Shown here piece after piece: positions 42,730-54,114 of a stretch of 64,000 nt of DNA. Position 1 is the first letter of the stretch. Each line of letters starts with the position of its first letter. The translations under genes were made by a program, and so were the position numbers. The notes under the pieces were generated by a model. The model had not been told where the DNA came from. It saw only the letters and a program-made list of their open reading frames with translations, and did no database searches. The stretch lies in contig NC_087066.1 of NCBI RefSeq assembly GCF_963678635.1, positions 42,687,777-42,751,776 on the forward strand, given 5' to 3'. Origin of the DNA: Symsagittifera roscoffensis (lineage: Eukaryota; Xenacoelomorpha; Acoela; Convolutidae).

Positions 42730-45700
42730 GTATGTAAAATTTGCTTTTTACCCACTCACAAATACTTGTGCTATACGACGATTTACTTTCCAATCCTGTA
42801 AAAAATCCTGACTTATTATTATTTTTGTTTCATTTTTAAAGCTTCATTTTGACGTTTTTTTTGTTTGAACTACTCCTTTCTAACGGATTTTGTCATAGTT
42901 TTTATCAGCATATGACATACTAAATGCGGCTTTGCGTTATTTTGTACTTCTTTCACTTGCGAGAGCCAGACTTTTTTCCCGTAAATTTCTACTGCTGCTT
43001 CATATCCGCTGACATGCTAAATTTCTTCAAAAACTCAAATTTACCTATTTCTGTGTTCTTTTCAGGTTATAATTAATTTTAGAGTTATTTAATTTGAGTT
43101 TTGTATTGAGAATATGCTAATTTTTTTGGGGTTTTGTGGGCGTCGTCCTAATTTCTGTCGGCTGATTTTCCGTTTTTTTCATGAAATTTGATTTTTCCCT
43201 TTTACGCTGTTCAAGCAGTTCCTTTCCGCAAACTGAATTTTCTAATTTTTGATTCGAACAGGTTGATAAAAACAAGTATTATGAAAATACATGGTATTTG
43301 CTTTTTTCAATTTTTTTTAAAACAAAACATTTCTCAAAAATTACTGAAACGAATTTCGAAAAAGTGGTTCCAATAAAAAGTGACCATTCTTCTGTTTGCT
43401 TGCATATTATCTTAGTCTTTTTCTACCTTATCCAAATTTCTACAGCCTCTGAAAGATTGTGTGAGAGGAAGTTTTGACCTTTTTTTTAACCCTGGCGATA
43501 AGCAAGGGTATTGCAATCGGGTAGTAGGCTTTTCCCGTAAACAACTTTGTTAACAGATTTGTAATTTTACTAGGAATGGTAAATATCACTTCTGGCATGC
43601 TCAAGTTCTTGAAATTCAAATGAAACTACTACATTTTTTGTACTAATTAGCTAAAGACTGTTTCTGTTTGTATTTATTTTTTCAAATTCGTGGTTTTCGT
43701 CTTAGTTTCCTTCGGTTTAATTTTTTTTAAAGCACATTTTTCAGCTGGAAGAGTTTTGGCTTACTTATAAAAGCATTGCTTTTTTTTCTAATTTTGATAG
43801 TTTTTGTTACTATTACTGAAAGTTAAGTAATTTGTAATTACTGAGTCTGATTTTTTTTCGTTTTTTTTAAATATTAAAACAGGTTGTTTTTTCGGCTTAG
43901 TCAACTTATGTTGCGTAGCTTTGAGGGAAAACTCTACTCGTATAGCATTATGTGCTTCAGTATGGATGGGTCGTAAAAACTTGTAAAATTAATTTTAATG
44001 ACAACCTGTGGCGGAACACTACAGCCAGTATTGAAAAAAAAATTCAATTGGGATAATGTGAAATTCGTTGTTTATGGGGAAAATACAAATAAGTTAATTT
44101 ACATAGTACATACTTCAGGGCAAAATTCTCTTTTTACTGGTATTCTACTAGCACAAAATAAAGTTTGTGCTAGTAGAAACTTTACCTTAGTCTTTTTCTA
44201 CATGATCCTGATTTTCACATTATCCCAATTTCTTAAGCCTCGGAAAGATTGTTTTGAAAGAGGAAATTTTGACCCATTTTTAACCCTGGCGATAAGCAAG
44301 GGTATTGCAATCGGGTACTAGGCTTTTTCCCCATAAACAACTTCGTTCACAAAATGGTAATTTTAGTAGGAATGGTAAATATCTTTTCTGGCATGCTCAA
44401 GTTCTTGAAATTCAAATAAAGCTACTACATATTATGTACTAATTAGCGAAAGACTTTCAGTTTGTATTTTTTTTTTTTCAAATTCGTGGTTTTCGTCCTA
44501 GTTTTCTTCGGTTCATTTACTTTTTTTAAAGGCACATATTTTAGCTGGTAGGATATTGGCTGACGTTTTAAATTTTGGTTTTGTTCTAATTTAATAGTTT
44601 TTGTTACTATAACTGAAAGTTCAGTAATTTGTAAATTACCAAGTCTGATTTTTTTTTTTCCAAATGTTGAAACAGGTTGTTTTTCGGCTTAGTCAACTTA
44701 TGTTGCGTAATTTTGCATTATGTGCTTCAGTTTGGATGGGTCGTAAAAGCGTTTAAAACTTCATGAATATTTTATGACAACAGTTTTTTTGGCTTTTTTT
44801 AATGTTTGTTTTCCACTCAACAGGATTCGACCCAAAATTTGTCGCCTGTATGCCGCTCAGTAAATTATTTACCACTGACTATTTTGTAGCGCAATGTGAA
44901 GCACAGTTCGAAGTTTTTAATTTTTTTCAATACTGGCTGTAGTGTTCCGCCACAGGTTGTCATTAAAATTAGTTTCAGTTTAAAAGAAAATTTTGGGTGT
45001 TGTTTTTTACGCGTTTTGTCATTTTTATAGATTAGTTGGCTTTGTGTTTTGCAAGTGATGCGAAGCTAAGTTTAGCCTCTGTGTGGAATTTTCCATTTTC
45101 TCGATAACTACACGTTCAAAATTGTGGTGTTGAGATTAGCAGAACAATGATTTAACTTTTAACAATGGTCTCTTTTTGAACTTTATTTTGTGCTAGTAGA
45201 ATACGAGTAAAAAGAGAATATGTTGCCCTGAAGTATGTACTACGTAACTTAACTTATTGTTAATTCAAGCATTTATTTGCTGTCCGGTTATTTGAGTTTT
45301 TCAATTAACTTCGATTTTTATCTTTTTCTACCTTATCTCAATTTTCACATCCCAATTTCTAAAGCCTCGGAAAGATTGTTTTGAAAGAGGAAGTTTTGAC
45401 CCATTTTTTAACCCTGGCAATAAGCAAGGGTGTTGCAATCAGGTACTAGGCTTTTTTCCCATAAACAACGTCGTTCACAGAATGGTAATTTTAGTAGGAA
45501 TGGTAAATATTTTTTCTGGCATGCTCAAGGTCTTGAAATTCAAATAAAGCTACTACATATTATGTACAAATTAGCGAAAGACTTTCAGTTTGTAATTTTT
45601 TTTCTCCAAATTCGTGGTTTTCGTCTTTGTTTCCTTCGGTATATTTACCTTTTTAAAAGCACATTTTCTAGCTTGTAGGGTATTGGCTTACTTTTCAAAA

Positions 45701-48700
45701 CCTTGGTTTTGTTCTATTTTTATTAATTTTTGTTACTATAACTGAAAGTTCAGTAATTTGTAATTACTGAGTCTGATTTTTTTTTTCGTTGTTTAAGTAT
45801 TAAAACAGGTTGGTTTTTCGGCTAAGTCAACTTATGTTGCGTAGTTTTGACGGAAAACTCTACTCGTATAGCATTTTGTGCTTCAGTGTGGATGGGTCGT
45901 AAAAACTTTTAACTTCATGAAATTTTTTTGCTAACAGTTTTTTCGGCTTATTTTTATGTTTGTTTTCCGCTCAACAGGATTCGACCCAAAGTTTGTCGCC
46001 TGTATGCCGCCCAGTGAATTATTTTCAATTGTTTTCAGGGCTGTTTTTGAAATTCATCCGATACAGCAATGGTGTGTTTGTAGCTGTATTTTCTTCAATG
46101 TTCAAGTGATTTTTTTACCACTGAAATTTTTGTAGCGTAATGTGCAGCACAGTTCGAAGTTTTTAAAGCTTTTTCAATTTAGTTTCAGTTTAATTTTTAA
46201 TTTTGGAAATTTTGGGTGTTGTTTTTTGGCCTTTTTGTCGTTTGTTTTCTCTAGTTAGCTTTGTGTATTGTAAGTGGTACGAAACTCAGTGTAGCCTCTG
46301 TGAGGAATTGTTTATTTTCTCGATAACTACCCATTCAAATATGAGGTGTTGGGATGAATCGAAAGCACGTGTTGTGGTAAGCTTCCCCGAATGAGCGGAC
46401 GCTCCCAAGTTTTTTTCCTCTAAAAGTGTGATTTAAATTATGGGTCTTAAAAATGTTGATTTGAAATATATATAATATATAGCTTGAAATTTTTTTGACT
46501 GGTTTCGTGTTTGGCTTAATGATGGTTGACCAAAATTTTTTCGCCCTAGCTGACTCACGCTTATGATTCTCAATATTTTTATAGGCTGTTTATGAATATA
46601 AATCCAGCCACAGATTTAGACTGTATATAGTTTTTTCTACATTTTTATATTTTTAATTTTTTCATATACAGATATAATTTTTTCGACTAATTTTGTCAGC
46701 TTATTTTTCAAAAATGTGACTTATTTTGTCTATCAATATCTCATTATGCAATGTTTTTATTGTGTCGTTCCTCTTCGCTTCTGTGTATTAAGTTGATGTC
46801 CTTGATCAGTTTTCTGTCTGTTAAGTTGATGTCCTTGTCATTGGCCTATCTCTTGATCTCGATAAATTAGACCCCGAGAAATTGCATTTAGATCCAAAAT
46901 ATTTGTTTTGTTTATTAGCGAATTCGAGATCGTAGTTCTTCCAACGCAAATCGTAAATTGTAGTTCTCTTTTTGCGCAAAGCTTTGTACAAAAATTATGC
47001 GTTACTTTTTCAGAAAATTTTATAGTTATATCACTTTATTAAAGCGATTTTTTTGCAGAATGATGTCGAAAATTCAAATAAAGAAGATGTAGTTTTTTTG
47101 CGATTTCTTTTATAAAGGTCGTGATGTTTTTTTTCGTGTTTTTTCCATAAAAGTCTTGAAATTTGTTCACGCTCAAATTTGATTTTCGGCTGTTTGACTT
47201 TTAAATTTTAAAATTTATTAAGAGTCAATGAACTTAGTGAAGACTGTTATATAATTATTGAGTTTTTTGTTTGTTTTTTTTTAAGGGAAAAACCGTAGAA
47301 TTTGTTACGCTCGAAATTGATTTTTCGCAGCTTGAAGCTCGATTTCTTTTTAGGTTCAATTGTAATTTTTTTTGTTAAAAGAAAGGCAAATTGCACTATC
47401 GAACAATGAAAGTGTTAAGTTCAGAAACATGTAATCGACTTCTAGTTTCGAAACTGGATTTTAGTTTGTAGATTCCCTGCGGAATGAAAAGGTTACTTAT
47501 TGATCCAGTTTTCTCAAATAGGGCTAATTTGATGTAAAAAAGTGCCCATCATTAGGAGTTCTTGAAATGAAAAGAGCTTTGAGGCAACTCATTGTTATTT
47601 TTTTAAATTCGAAAGTTTCATGTTTTCAAAACACAAATCAGTATTTTTTTCCTGTTTCCAAGGTTCATTGACTCTTTTCCAACTGTCTGATGGCTTGTTT
47701 ATTATTTTCTTTGTTGATAGAATGAAAAATCAACTATCAAAAAGCAGAAACATAAAAGTTCGTGAAAAACGTAAATGTTTTTTAATTTCAAAATTGGACT
47801 AATTTTTTGAATTCTCTGCGGATCAATGGGTTTTTCTAAATGGGATTATTTTCTGAAAAAAATCTGCCTCTTTTAAACAGTCCCTGAAATTCTAAAGAAT
47901 TTTAATGCAATATATTTTTTGCTTCAAAATTTGCAAGTTTTCGAAATTCGGAAAAATCTGATGAAAGTTATTTAATATTAATTCGCAGAATTTTTTTCTG
48001 GAGCTCCGTTTATGTAATTAATCGAGTCGGCTGAAGACGTTAAAGGTATGTTTTTCTATCTCATGTGACTGTTTTATCTGAGCGATATTTTTTGTTTTTA
48101 GGGTTTTACGCGATGTTTTTTCAGAGGTAAGTGGTGATTAATTGATCGCGCCTTTTTTGAGTATTTAAATTCAAAGCTTCCTAAATTTTTTTGTGTATTT
48201 TAACAGCATACTTTAACTAATATTGAAGTAAGCGTGAACGTAACTGAAGCCATGCGACGATGGCATAGTGGTTAGAGGTATTTGGCTCGTTAATTGGAGG
48301 TATGTCTTTGAATCGCATACTTTTGGAGTTTTGTTATTACTTTTCCAAGGCATATGTCTGCTTTTTTCCTTTTTCACTTTTTTTCCGATCACTGAAAGTG
48401 GGTAGGAACTTTGTGCTCGGGTGTATTTTAGTTTTTTTTCCAAGCAAAATGAGGTAGCACAAATAATCATAGGAATGGGTCGAGTGATGTATGATATTAA
48501 AGCACTTTAAAAAGTGATTCGAACGACTTTAAACATTTTGAAAAGTTTTTCGCCGAGAAAAACCGGTTTGAATTTTTTGTTTTTGGTGTATTTTCGAGCA
48601 AATAAAGCGAGCGGGCAGGATTATATATGATTAGATTATGCTGTTCTTAATTGCTTAGTTGTGCTAATTTAAGTTTAAGTTGAGTAAAATTAGTTAAACG

Positions 48701-49485
48701 CAATTTTGTGAAACAAAAAATTTCAGCAAAAAAATTTGAAAAAATTATGATTTTTTTTCGATTTTCTTTGTGTTTTTTTTCTACAAAATTTCATTTTCAT
48801 TTCGCATATTTTACTGTGATTTTCGAATCTGTCTAAGTTAAGCTTTTTTGCTCAGATCCTTTTCACTTTGAAAATTTTTTATTTTTTAAGACTGGGAAAA
48901 TTCTGTACTACTTGCACGGTTTATGGCTATCCTTGTTTTCACCTGTATTATTCATTTACTACAACATAAAGGAATTAGGTTGAATTTACTTCAGGTTTCT
49001 AATTGAAATTCAAAAAACTTAAATCTGTACTTTTTGTATTGATATTATGCGTTGTGCATTTAGGCAATGGACAGGAAAACGCAAAAGCTGGAGTTGGTGT
49101 ATTTTGGACAGACAACCACCCAATGAATGTAAGCAGGCCAGCATCTAAGGCCACCAACAATATTGCAGAAATCGAGTCAATGTCGATTGCAATCAAAGCT
49201 GCATATAATGATGAAATATCTAAACTACAAATACGAAGCGATTCTAAATATGTTATAAATTGCTTGACCAACTGGATTCCAAATATTTGGATCAATAATG
49301 GCTGGAGAGATGTCCGGGGGAACCAAGTTAAGAATCGAGGTCTACTCGAGGAGTTGTACGAACTGTACAATAACAGATTAGAGGACATTAAGCTCAAATT
49401 TGTCAAGGGCCACAGTTCGGACTACGGAAACAACATGGCCGACAAACTAGCTAAGGATGGCGCCAAGCGATTTTGCAACATTTGA
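42246..49485 (+). CDS. RNASEH1: RNase H1-like protein A with N-terminal retropepsin-like (inactive) domain
   Basis: Exons 42246-42729 and 49064-49485 join in phase 1 (G|GC) to give 301 residues. The RNase H domain (from residue ~154) has VNVDGACLGN, NIAEIES, IRSDSKYV, VKGHSS and MADKLA, supplying the Asp, Glu, Asp, His, Asp catalytic set. The basic handle NNGWRDVRGNQVKNRG is specific to cellular RNase H1. It would cut RNA in RNA:DNA hybrids (R-loops, primers). The usual hybrid-binding domain is absent. Instead residues 1-115 read ISLKLNSQTVRTILSSAVAN, SLGYSECDLIPVSGLI, MGLSEKPIILRL and DSVIGVQLISEFNF. These follow the retropepsin order of strand, active-site turn, flap and ILGxDxL strand, but with no DTG. 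The 6.3-kb intron is full of repeats. The ATG follows a splice acceptor by 8 nt and the SIRT7 stop by 186 nt. An AATAAA is 6 nt after the stop. The paralogue is at 57825. Confidence 0.88.
42735..43435. other. RNase H1-A intron, start
   Basis: T-rich intronic sequence. No feature is recognised. Confidence 0.35.
43440..43960 (+). repeat. CCCTGG repeat family, copy A
   Basis: Landmarks are 'GGCGATAAGCAAGGGTATTG', 'CCCGTAAACAACTTTGTT', 'GGAATGGTAAATATC', 'GGCATGCTCAAGTTCTTG' and 'CAACTTATGTTGCGTA'. The same order recurs at 44215-44850 and 45330-46010. Confidence 0.8.
44055..44160 (-). repeat. Inverted copy of the 45.2-45.3 kb segment
   Basis: AAGTTAATTTACATAGTACA and 'CTTCAGGGCAAAATTCTCTTTTTACT' are the reverse complement of 45195-45290. 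It is followed by a small hairpin around TCTACTAGCACAAA (44150-44180). Confidence 0.7.
44215..44850 (+). repeat. CCCTGG repeat family, copy B
   Basis: It is about 80-90 % like copies A and C by eye. It continues further 3' than A, to 'GGATTCGACCCAAAATTTGT'. Confidence 0.8.
45130..46040 (+). repeat. CCCTGG repeat family, copy C with 5' extension
   Basis: The 5' extension (45130-45350) matches 39150-39430. The remainder matches copies A and B and ends 'GGATTCGACCCAAAGTTTGT', near 45985. Confidence 0.8.
46045..47100. other. RNase H1-A intron, middle
   Basis: T-rich non-coding DNA with a local duplication at 46785-46840 (TTAAGTTGATGTCCTTG twice). There is no gene. Confidence 0.35.
47110..47720 (+). 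repeat. RF2 repeat, long copy
   Basis: It is the best-preserved RF2 copy: 'GTCTTGAAATTTGTTCACGC', 'AAGAGTCAATGAAC', 'TTGATCCAGTTTTCTCAAAT' and 'TTCATTGACTCTTTTCCAAC' occur in that order. Confidence 0.75.
48252..48325 (+). repeat. tRNA-like (SINE head) sequence 1
   Basis: TGGCATAGTGGTTAGAGG resembles an A box. A weak B box (TTTGAATCGC) follows about 45 nt later. The arms do not pair into a tRNA, so it is a tRNA-derived relic. Confidence 0.45.
48380..48945 (+). repeat. RF3 repeat, copy upstream of RNase H1-A exon 2
   Basis: Landmarks are 'CCGATCACTGAAAGTGGG', 'GGTCGAGTGATGTATGATAT', 'CGAGAAAAACCGGTTTGAA', 'AAAGCGAGCGGGCAGG' and 'TACTACTTGCACGG', ending 120 bp before the exon. Confidence 0.75.
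49064..49485 (+). CDS. RNASEH1: RNase H1-A exon 2
   Basis: Acceptor TGCATTTAG. It encodes the rest of the RNase H domain, including the catalytic Glu, Asp, His and Asp and the handle. The stop is TGA at 49483-49485. Confidence 0.88.
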
Positions 49486-49490
49486 GCTCA

Positions 49491-49496
49491 AATAAA
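49491..49496 (+). terminator. Polyadenylation signal AATAAA
   Basis: A canonical hexamer 6 nt after the RNase H1-A stop codon. Confidence 0.5.
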
Positions 49497-49894
49497 CTGG
49501 CTCAAAAGTAGTGGTCACTTCGGTTTACAGCTGATTTGCTAAATGTTCTATTTAGCTGAAAACAGGGAATTGTAAAGATTAACTTGAAGGCAAAAAATTG
49601 ATCTATATCTTGAACAGTGATAATTTATAAATTTCCAAGAAAATTTTTTCTGTTTCAGAAGTGCAATTGAAAATTTGTGTTGCAATAATAGCTTTATTTT
49701 ATGATGTTTTGTGAAAAGAACAGAAATTTGAGTATGCATTCAGACGAAAAACAAATCAATTACCCTATGTTTAGAATAATTTCGCAAACCTCTTGATTTG
49801 TTAAGAAATTAAATAGCGAGCCTTAAACTACCTTTTTTAGACGGGCATCATTGTCAGTAAATGGAAAAAAGTAAATACTTTTTTACAAATTTTT

Positions 49895-50390
49895 TAGCTC
49901 TTAATTAAGAGTAATGAACGTAGTGACTCTTTTATAGGTCTTGCTGATTTTTGTTGATTTTTCAGAAAACAGTCTTAAAATGCTCTAATAACTACAGATA
50001 AGCATTCATACATATTGTTGCATTTATGAATGCACTTAGGTATATATGCACTTTGAGTTCAATCGAAATTCATCTGCTGAAAGTGACGGAATTAGCACTC
50101 TCCAAATACGAATGTGGAAATGGCGCGATATCTAGTTTCGACAGTGGAATTTCAATTTCAGATTTCCAGCAGAACAAAAACTTTACCTGTTGATCCAGTT
50201 TTCTCAAATTGGGTTAATGTTATCAGAGTAGCGCCGATCATGATTTGTTCTAAAAATTCAAAGAGCTTAAAGGGCATCTGTTTTTTCTTTGCAAATCGAA
50301 AGTTGAGATTTTTTTCAGCAAATTCAGTGTGTTTTTTATGTTTACTTGCCTTCATTAACTCTTTTTCAATCTACGATTAGCTGTGTGTAA
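49895..50390 (+). repeat. RF2 repeat copy
   Basis: It contains 'AAGAGTAATGAACGTAGTGA', 'GATCCAGTTTTCTCAAATTG' and 'CATTAACTCTTTTTCAATC'. Confidence 0.7.
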
Positions 50391-50889
50391 CCAAAAAAAA
50401 AGTAGGCAAAAACATAATTGCGTTATTTGCCCGAAAAACTTTCAAGTTTTTTTTTTTTAAATGAACCATACAGTGGAGTATGGTTCTTTTGGCTTACTCC
50501 GTTTATGCGCGGATCAAACCCTGTAAAGCTGAATTTTTCTTGTTTTGAGGCAAAAACTGCGTGATTGTCTGAAAATACAGACGGAAAGGGTGCAAATGTG
50601 TTGGTTCATGCAATTATTGTAGGACAAAATTTGAAAGTTTTTGTACTTGAATTTTTTTCTACTTTGTGCCTTAAAAAATGGAAATTACTTTTTACGGCCA
50701 AAAATTTACTTTTTCCCGCTCGTTGATGATTATCGACACACGTGATAATAGCTTGGTCCCCAAGTATTCGTTAAAAGCTTTGTGAAACAACTTAAAAGAC
50801 AGGTCTAGCTTATCTGTTTCCAGGACTGTATAATAACAAGGGGAGATTGTGATTTATTACGATGAGATCTTTTTCCAACCAAAGTCGCG

Positions 50890-51180
50890 CTTTTCTTTTT
50901 GTTCCGACCGCTGAAAGTGGGGACGAACTTTGTCTATGGGTTTTAGTGTACGAGTTTTTGTTGCTTCATTTTTTCCACGCAAAATCAGGTAGCAGAAACG
51001 TTATCAGATAGGTTTGACTCATATATCATATTAAATCCCTGTAGGTCGTGATTCGATCGTCATTGTTGAATTTTCAAAAAAAAATTGCTTCGTGAAAACG
51101 CGTTTTGAATTTTTGGAATTTTAGTCTAACTTCGAGCGAGTAAAGCGAGTTAGTAGGTCTTATATTAACTATAATAGTCT
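50890..51180 (+). repeat. RF3 repeat copy
   Basis: It contains 'CCGACCGCTGAAAGTGGGG', 'CATATATCATATTAAATCCC' and 'GAGCGAGTAAAGCGAG'. Confidence 0.7.
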
Positions 51181-51486
51181 AATGCTTTTAATTCAAGTTG
51201 AACCTAGAAAATTGAATTCAACTCTGATAAAATTAGTGTTGGATTTTTTTCTCACCGCCTCAGAAAGTTTTTTTTCAAAAAATAAAAAATTTTCTTCTAT
51301 TTTTTGAGGAAATATATTGTCGAAAATACCTTATTACTATTACTATCGAAACCATATAAATTCTAGTCTGTCCTTCGAATCAACGAACAAAATCAACCGA
51401 ATATTTAAAATCTTCTCATCACACCACGAACAAAAACAACCGAAAAGTATGTTTTTTTTATTGTTCGCATCGGCTATCCTCATTTT

Positions 51487-51522
51487 ATGCGCACAGTTGA
51501 GGATAGCCTCAACTGTGCGCAT
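51487..51522. repeat. Perfect 16-bp hairpin with 4-nt loop
   Basis: ATGCGCACAGTTGAGG, ATAG, CCTCAACTGTGCGCAT. It lies in an AT-rich patch where 51545-51590 is repeated exactly at about 52034-52078 (core GCCAATTTGGCTAAGTTAGT), and a second hairpin spans 51608-51657 (AGTTTAATAT...ATATTAAACT). Confidence 0.8.
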
Positions 51523-51837
51523 TTTTAAAATAATACTGCAGCAGATAGCCAATTTGGCTAAGTTAGTAGAACTAACATGCGATAAGGTGTCAACTCGGGA
51601 AGTAAAAATCAGTTTAATATTGGTGCCAGGCAATGCCCAGCATGCCAGATATTAAACTGACAAGAACAGATACTACACATGAACTTAGCCAAAAGGCCTA
51701 TATCAACGTGCTTTAAATACAGGCGGCTCGGCACAAGGCTTAAGACCAGTAACACTTTTTTTAAATAATACTGCAGCAGTCATTGCAGATAACTGTATTA
51801 ATAGGGTAGTCAAGTTAATATTTTTGGTTTCAACTTA

Positions 51838-52090
51838 TTGTTCGACTTTCGAAGAAAATGATTTGTGCTCGGATGTTTTTTCTCCAGACAAATTTTGACT
51901 TTTTAACTAGTAATTTTTGACGAAAATTCTTACATCATTCGAAAGGTACTGTTGTCCTGAGCTTAAATTTAAAAGGATAATTCTACTGTGATTATTTTTT
52001 ATGGGTGATGATCATTAAGTTATGGGGGTGGAAAGATAGCCAATTTGGCTAAGTTAGTAGAACTAACATGCGATAAGTTTCGTGCTATTA
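51838..52090 (+). repeat. R360 repeat, third copy
   Basis: It matches 37135-37400 at 'TTTGTGCTCGGA', 'CAGACAAATTT', 'TGTTGTCCTGAGCTTAA' and 'TTTCGTGCTATTAA'. It has a local insertion or rearrangement carrying the GCCAATTTGGC segment. Confidence 0.65.
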
Positions 52091-52109
52091 AAATCTAATA
52101 ACTTTATCT

Positions 52110-52185
52110 ACCCTTGGGGTAAGCAAGGATAATGCAATCGGGTTTTAGATTTTTTTCCCGTAAACAATTTTATCCAAACAATTTT
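52110..52185 (+). repeat. CCCTGG repeat family, short fragment
   Basis: ACCCTTGGGGTAAGCAAGGA and 'TTTTTCCCGTAAACAATTTT' align with the core of copies A-C. Confidence 0.65.
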
Positions 52186-52321
52186 TTCCAATTTCCAGAT
52201 CTCCATTTTAAGCACGTTGCACTCTGAACTGCAGCAGTAGTCTCTGTGTTGGAAACTGCAACAGACATATTTTGAGCATGTTAGCATTTTGATTATCCGC
52301 CCTATTTACTCTAGCGATCAG

Positions 52322-52450
52322 TTTAGTGTAGAATTACTAACCTTCCTCTTTCTAACCTAACTTGCAAGTAAAAGTGGTCACTTATTAGAAAATTATACTG
52401 GCATTGGAAATTGCATAGCAGCTGTTCTCTGCTTTCTTTTTGGCTAGGTT
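52322..52450 (+). repeat. Copy of the 23345-23520 intronic repeat
   Basis: It shares 'CATTGGAAATTGCATAGCA' and CTGTTCTCT with the PIGB intron 1 copy. Confidence 0.6.
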
Positions 52451-52464
52451 TTGGTACCAATTAA

Positions 52465-52536
52465 GATTCCGTGGCTGAGTGGTTAGGGTGTGAGACTCTT
52501 AATCTCTAGGCCGTGGATTCGAATCTCAGACGTAGC
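52465..52536 (+). repeat. tRNA-like (SINE head) sequence 2, CTT anticodon-like loop
   Basis: GTGGCTGAGTGGTTAGGG (A box), GAGA-CTCTTAA-TCTC (anticodon stem and loop with CTT) and GGATTCGAATCTC (B box) are present. The acceptor stem and T-stem do not pair, so this is a tRNA pseudogene or SINE head, not a working tRNA-Lys. Confidence 0.6.
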
Positions 52537-52630
52537 CGATGTTTTGCCAATTCGATGCTTAGCTTATTTCAACTTTTTCTTTTTGCACTTTGAAGAGCTG
52601 CTTTTTTAAATCGTGTTCTCGCTCATGTTT

Positions 52631-52647
52631 GCGAAGTGAAGCTTCGC
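52631..52647. repeat. GCGAAG...CTTCGC hairpin motif, second clean copy
   Basis: GCGAAGTGAAGCTTCGC, again followed by CTCTGTG, as at 39099. Confidence 0.6.
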
Positions 52648-52879
52648 CTCTGTGGCGAAATTTGCTTTATGGGTTGGTTGTAATTTTATCAAATACTTTT
52701 TTTAAATTTCATTTTCTAATTTTCTTTTTTTTTCTGTTAAATAAGTTTCGGCCTAAAGGTAGGTATTTTCGGGCTTAGTAAATTTTCTTCTGATTCTTTT
52801 CTTACCTTGTAATGTTTTGGTGTGTGTTTTTGATACTTTTTTTATTCGTTTTGATAGTTTTCGGCATTTCTGATTTTTT

Positions 52880-53130
52880 TTCGATTTTTGTTCCGATCAT
52901 TGAAAATAGGGGGGAACTTTGTGTTCGGGTGTGTCTTAGTTTTTTCTTTTTTCTGCTCTTGTCTTCCACACAAAATCAGGTACCACAAATAATTATGAAA
53001 ATGGCTCGAGTGATATATCATATTAAAGCCCTTACAGTCGTGGTTTGAACCATTTTAAAAAGTTTTCCCAGTGTCTAGATTAACCGGTCTGAAGTTTTTG
53101 ATTTTTGTCTTATATCGAGCGAATGAAGCT
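52880..53130 (+). repeat. RF3 repeat copy
   Basis: It contains 'CCGATCATTGAAAATAGGGG' and 'GGCTCGAGTGATATATCATA'. It is followed directly by another RF3 copy. Confidence 0.7.
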
Positions 53131-53144
53131 AGCGAGCAGTTTTC

Positions 53145-53745
53145 TTGTTCCCACTATTGAAAATGGGGAGGAACTTTGTATTCAGGTTTGTCTTAGTTTT
53201 TCTTTTTTTTTGTTTTCAACACAAAATCAGGTCCTACTGATAATCATGGGAATGGGTCGAGTTATATGTCATATTAAAGCCATCATATTCGAACAACTTC
53301 AAAAAATTCCAAAAAAATTGTCTCAGTATCGCGAAAAACTGGCTCGAAATTTTGATTTTAAGTCTAAATTTGAGCGAATAATGCGAGCGAGCAGGCTTGT
53401 AATATATTGTTTTTGCTTAATTTAGGCTGCGAAAACTTAGTTTTATTCAAGTAAAATTGTTTTTGGAGATTTTTTAGCCCCATTTGGAAATTAGCATTAT
53501 CAAAATGTAAAAAAAATCTGCAATTAGATTTTTTTGCTATTTTGTTTTCTTTGTCAGTTTTCAATTTTTGCCTATTTTACTATGAATGTCGAAACTACTT
53601 AAGTTTCAATTTTTCGTTCAGATCTTTTTATCAAACCACGCAGAAAATAACGAACCTAAATTTAAAAAAAAAATTTGTTGTATATTTTTTACTATGGTCG
53701 AACATACTGTGCTACTTGCACAATAACCGGCTATCCTTGTTTTTT
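53145..53745 (+). repeat. RF3 repeat, long copy in tandem with the previous one
   Basis: It reaches the 3' landmark 'GTGCTACTTGCACAATAACC' followed by GGCTATCCTTG, which also occurs just upstream of both RNase H1-A exon 2 (48910) and RNase H1-B exon 1 (57650). Confidence 0.7.
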
Positions 53746-53819
53746 TTCGATGAAGTGGCTGCGTGTAAACATTTCCAAAGCGGGGTTTTAATCCATTTAG
53801 AAATCATTTTTAATCAATA

Positions 53820-54110
53820 GGTCGTGAGATTGTGATGATTCATATAGGTTGTGATGATTTTTTTTCATGTTTTAGGAAAATTCCTAAAGCTTGATCACGC
53901 CAAATTTGATCTTTTGTCGTTTGACTTTTGAAAGTAGAATTTAGTTTTCAGATTTTCCAGGGGAATAAAAGTTTTACCTATTGATCCAGTTTTCTCAAAT
54001 TAGGTTAATTTTATCAAAAAACTGTCAATCATAACTTACAAATTCATTTTTTTTCTGTTTAATTGCGTTCTTTGACTCTTTTCCAACTGCTTGATGTCTG
54101 TTTATTTTTG
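53820..54110 (+). repeat. RF2 repeat copy
   Basis: It has GATCCAGTTTTCTCAAATTA and 'TTTGACTCTTTTCCAACTG', and immediately follows an RF3 copy. Confidence 0.7.
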
Positions 54111-54114
54111 TTTT

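Larger units (their letters stand above)
43991..44970. repeat. Segment bounded by a perfect 50-bp inverted repeat
   Basis: Bases 43991-44040 and 44921-44970 are exact reverse complements over 50 bp, containing CCTGTGGCGGAACACTACAG. The matching place in repeat copy C (about 46160) lacks these bases: 'TTTTTCAA' joins 'TTAGTTTCAG' directly. So at least the right arm is an insertion. Confidence 0.85.

Noticed and set aside
49003-49063. Open sequence before RNase H1-A exon 2 as coding
   Set aside because: It is the end of the intron; the acceptor TGCATTTAG joins exon 1 in phase and restores the conserved GNG.
48999-49406. Minus-strand frame opposite RNase H1-A exon 2
   Set aside because: It is the antisense of a well-supported exon with catalytic residues.
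51317-51655. 112-codon frame over the hairpin cluster
   Set aside because: It is open on both strands because of palindromic content; no domain or homologous pattern was seen.
52465-52536. Functional tRNA-Lys(CTT)
   Set aside because: The acceptor and T stems do not pair; only the A box, anticodon loop and B box are preserved.
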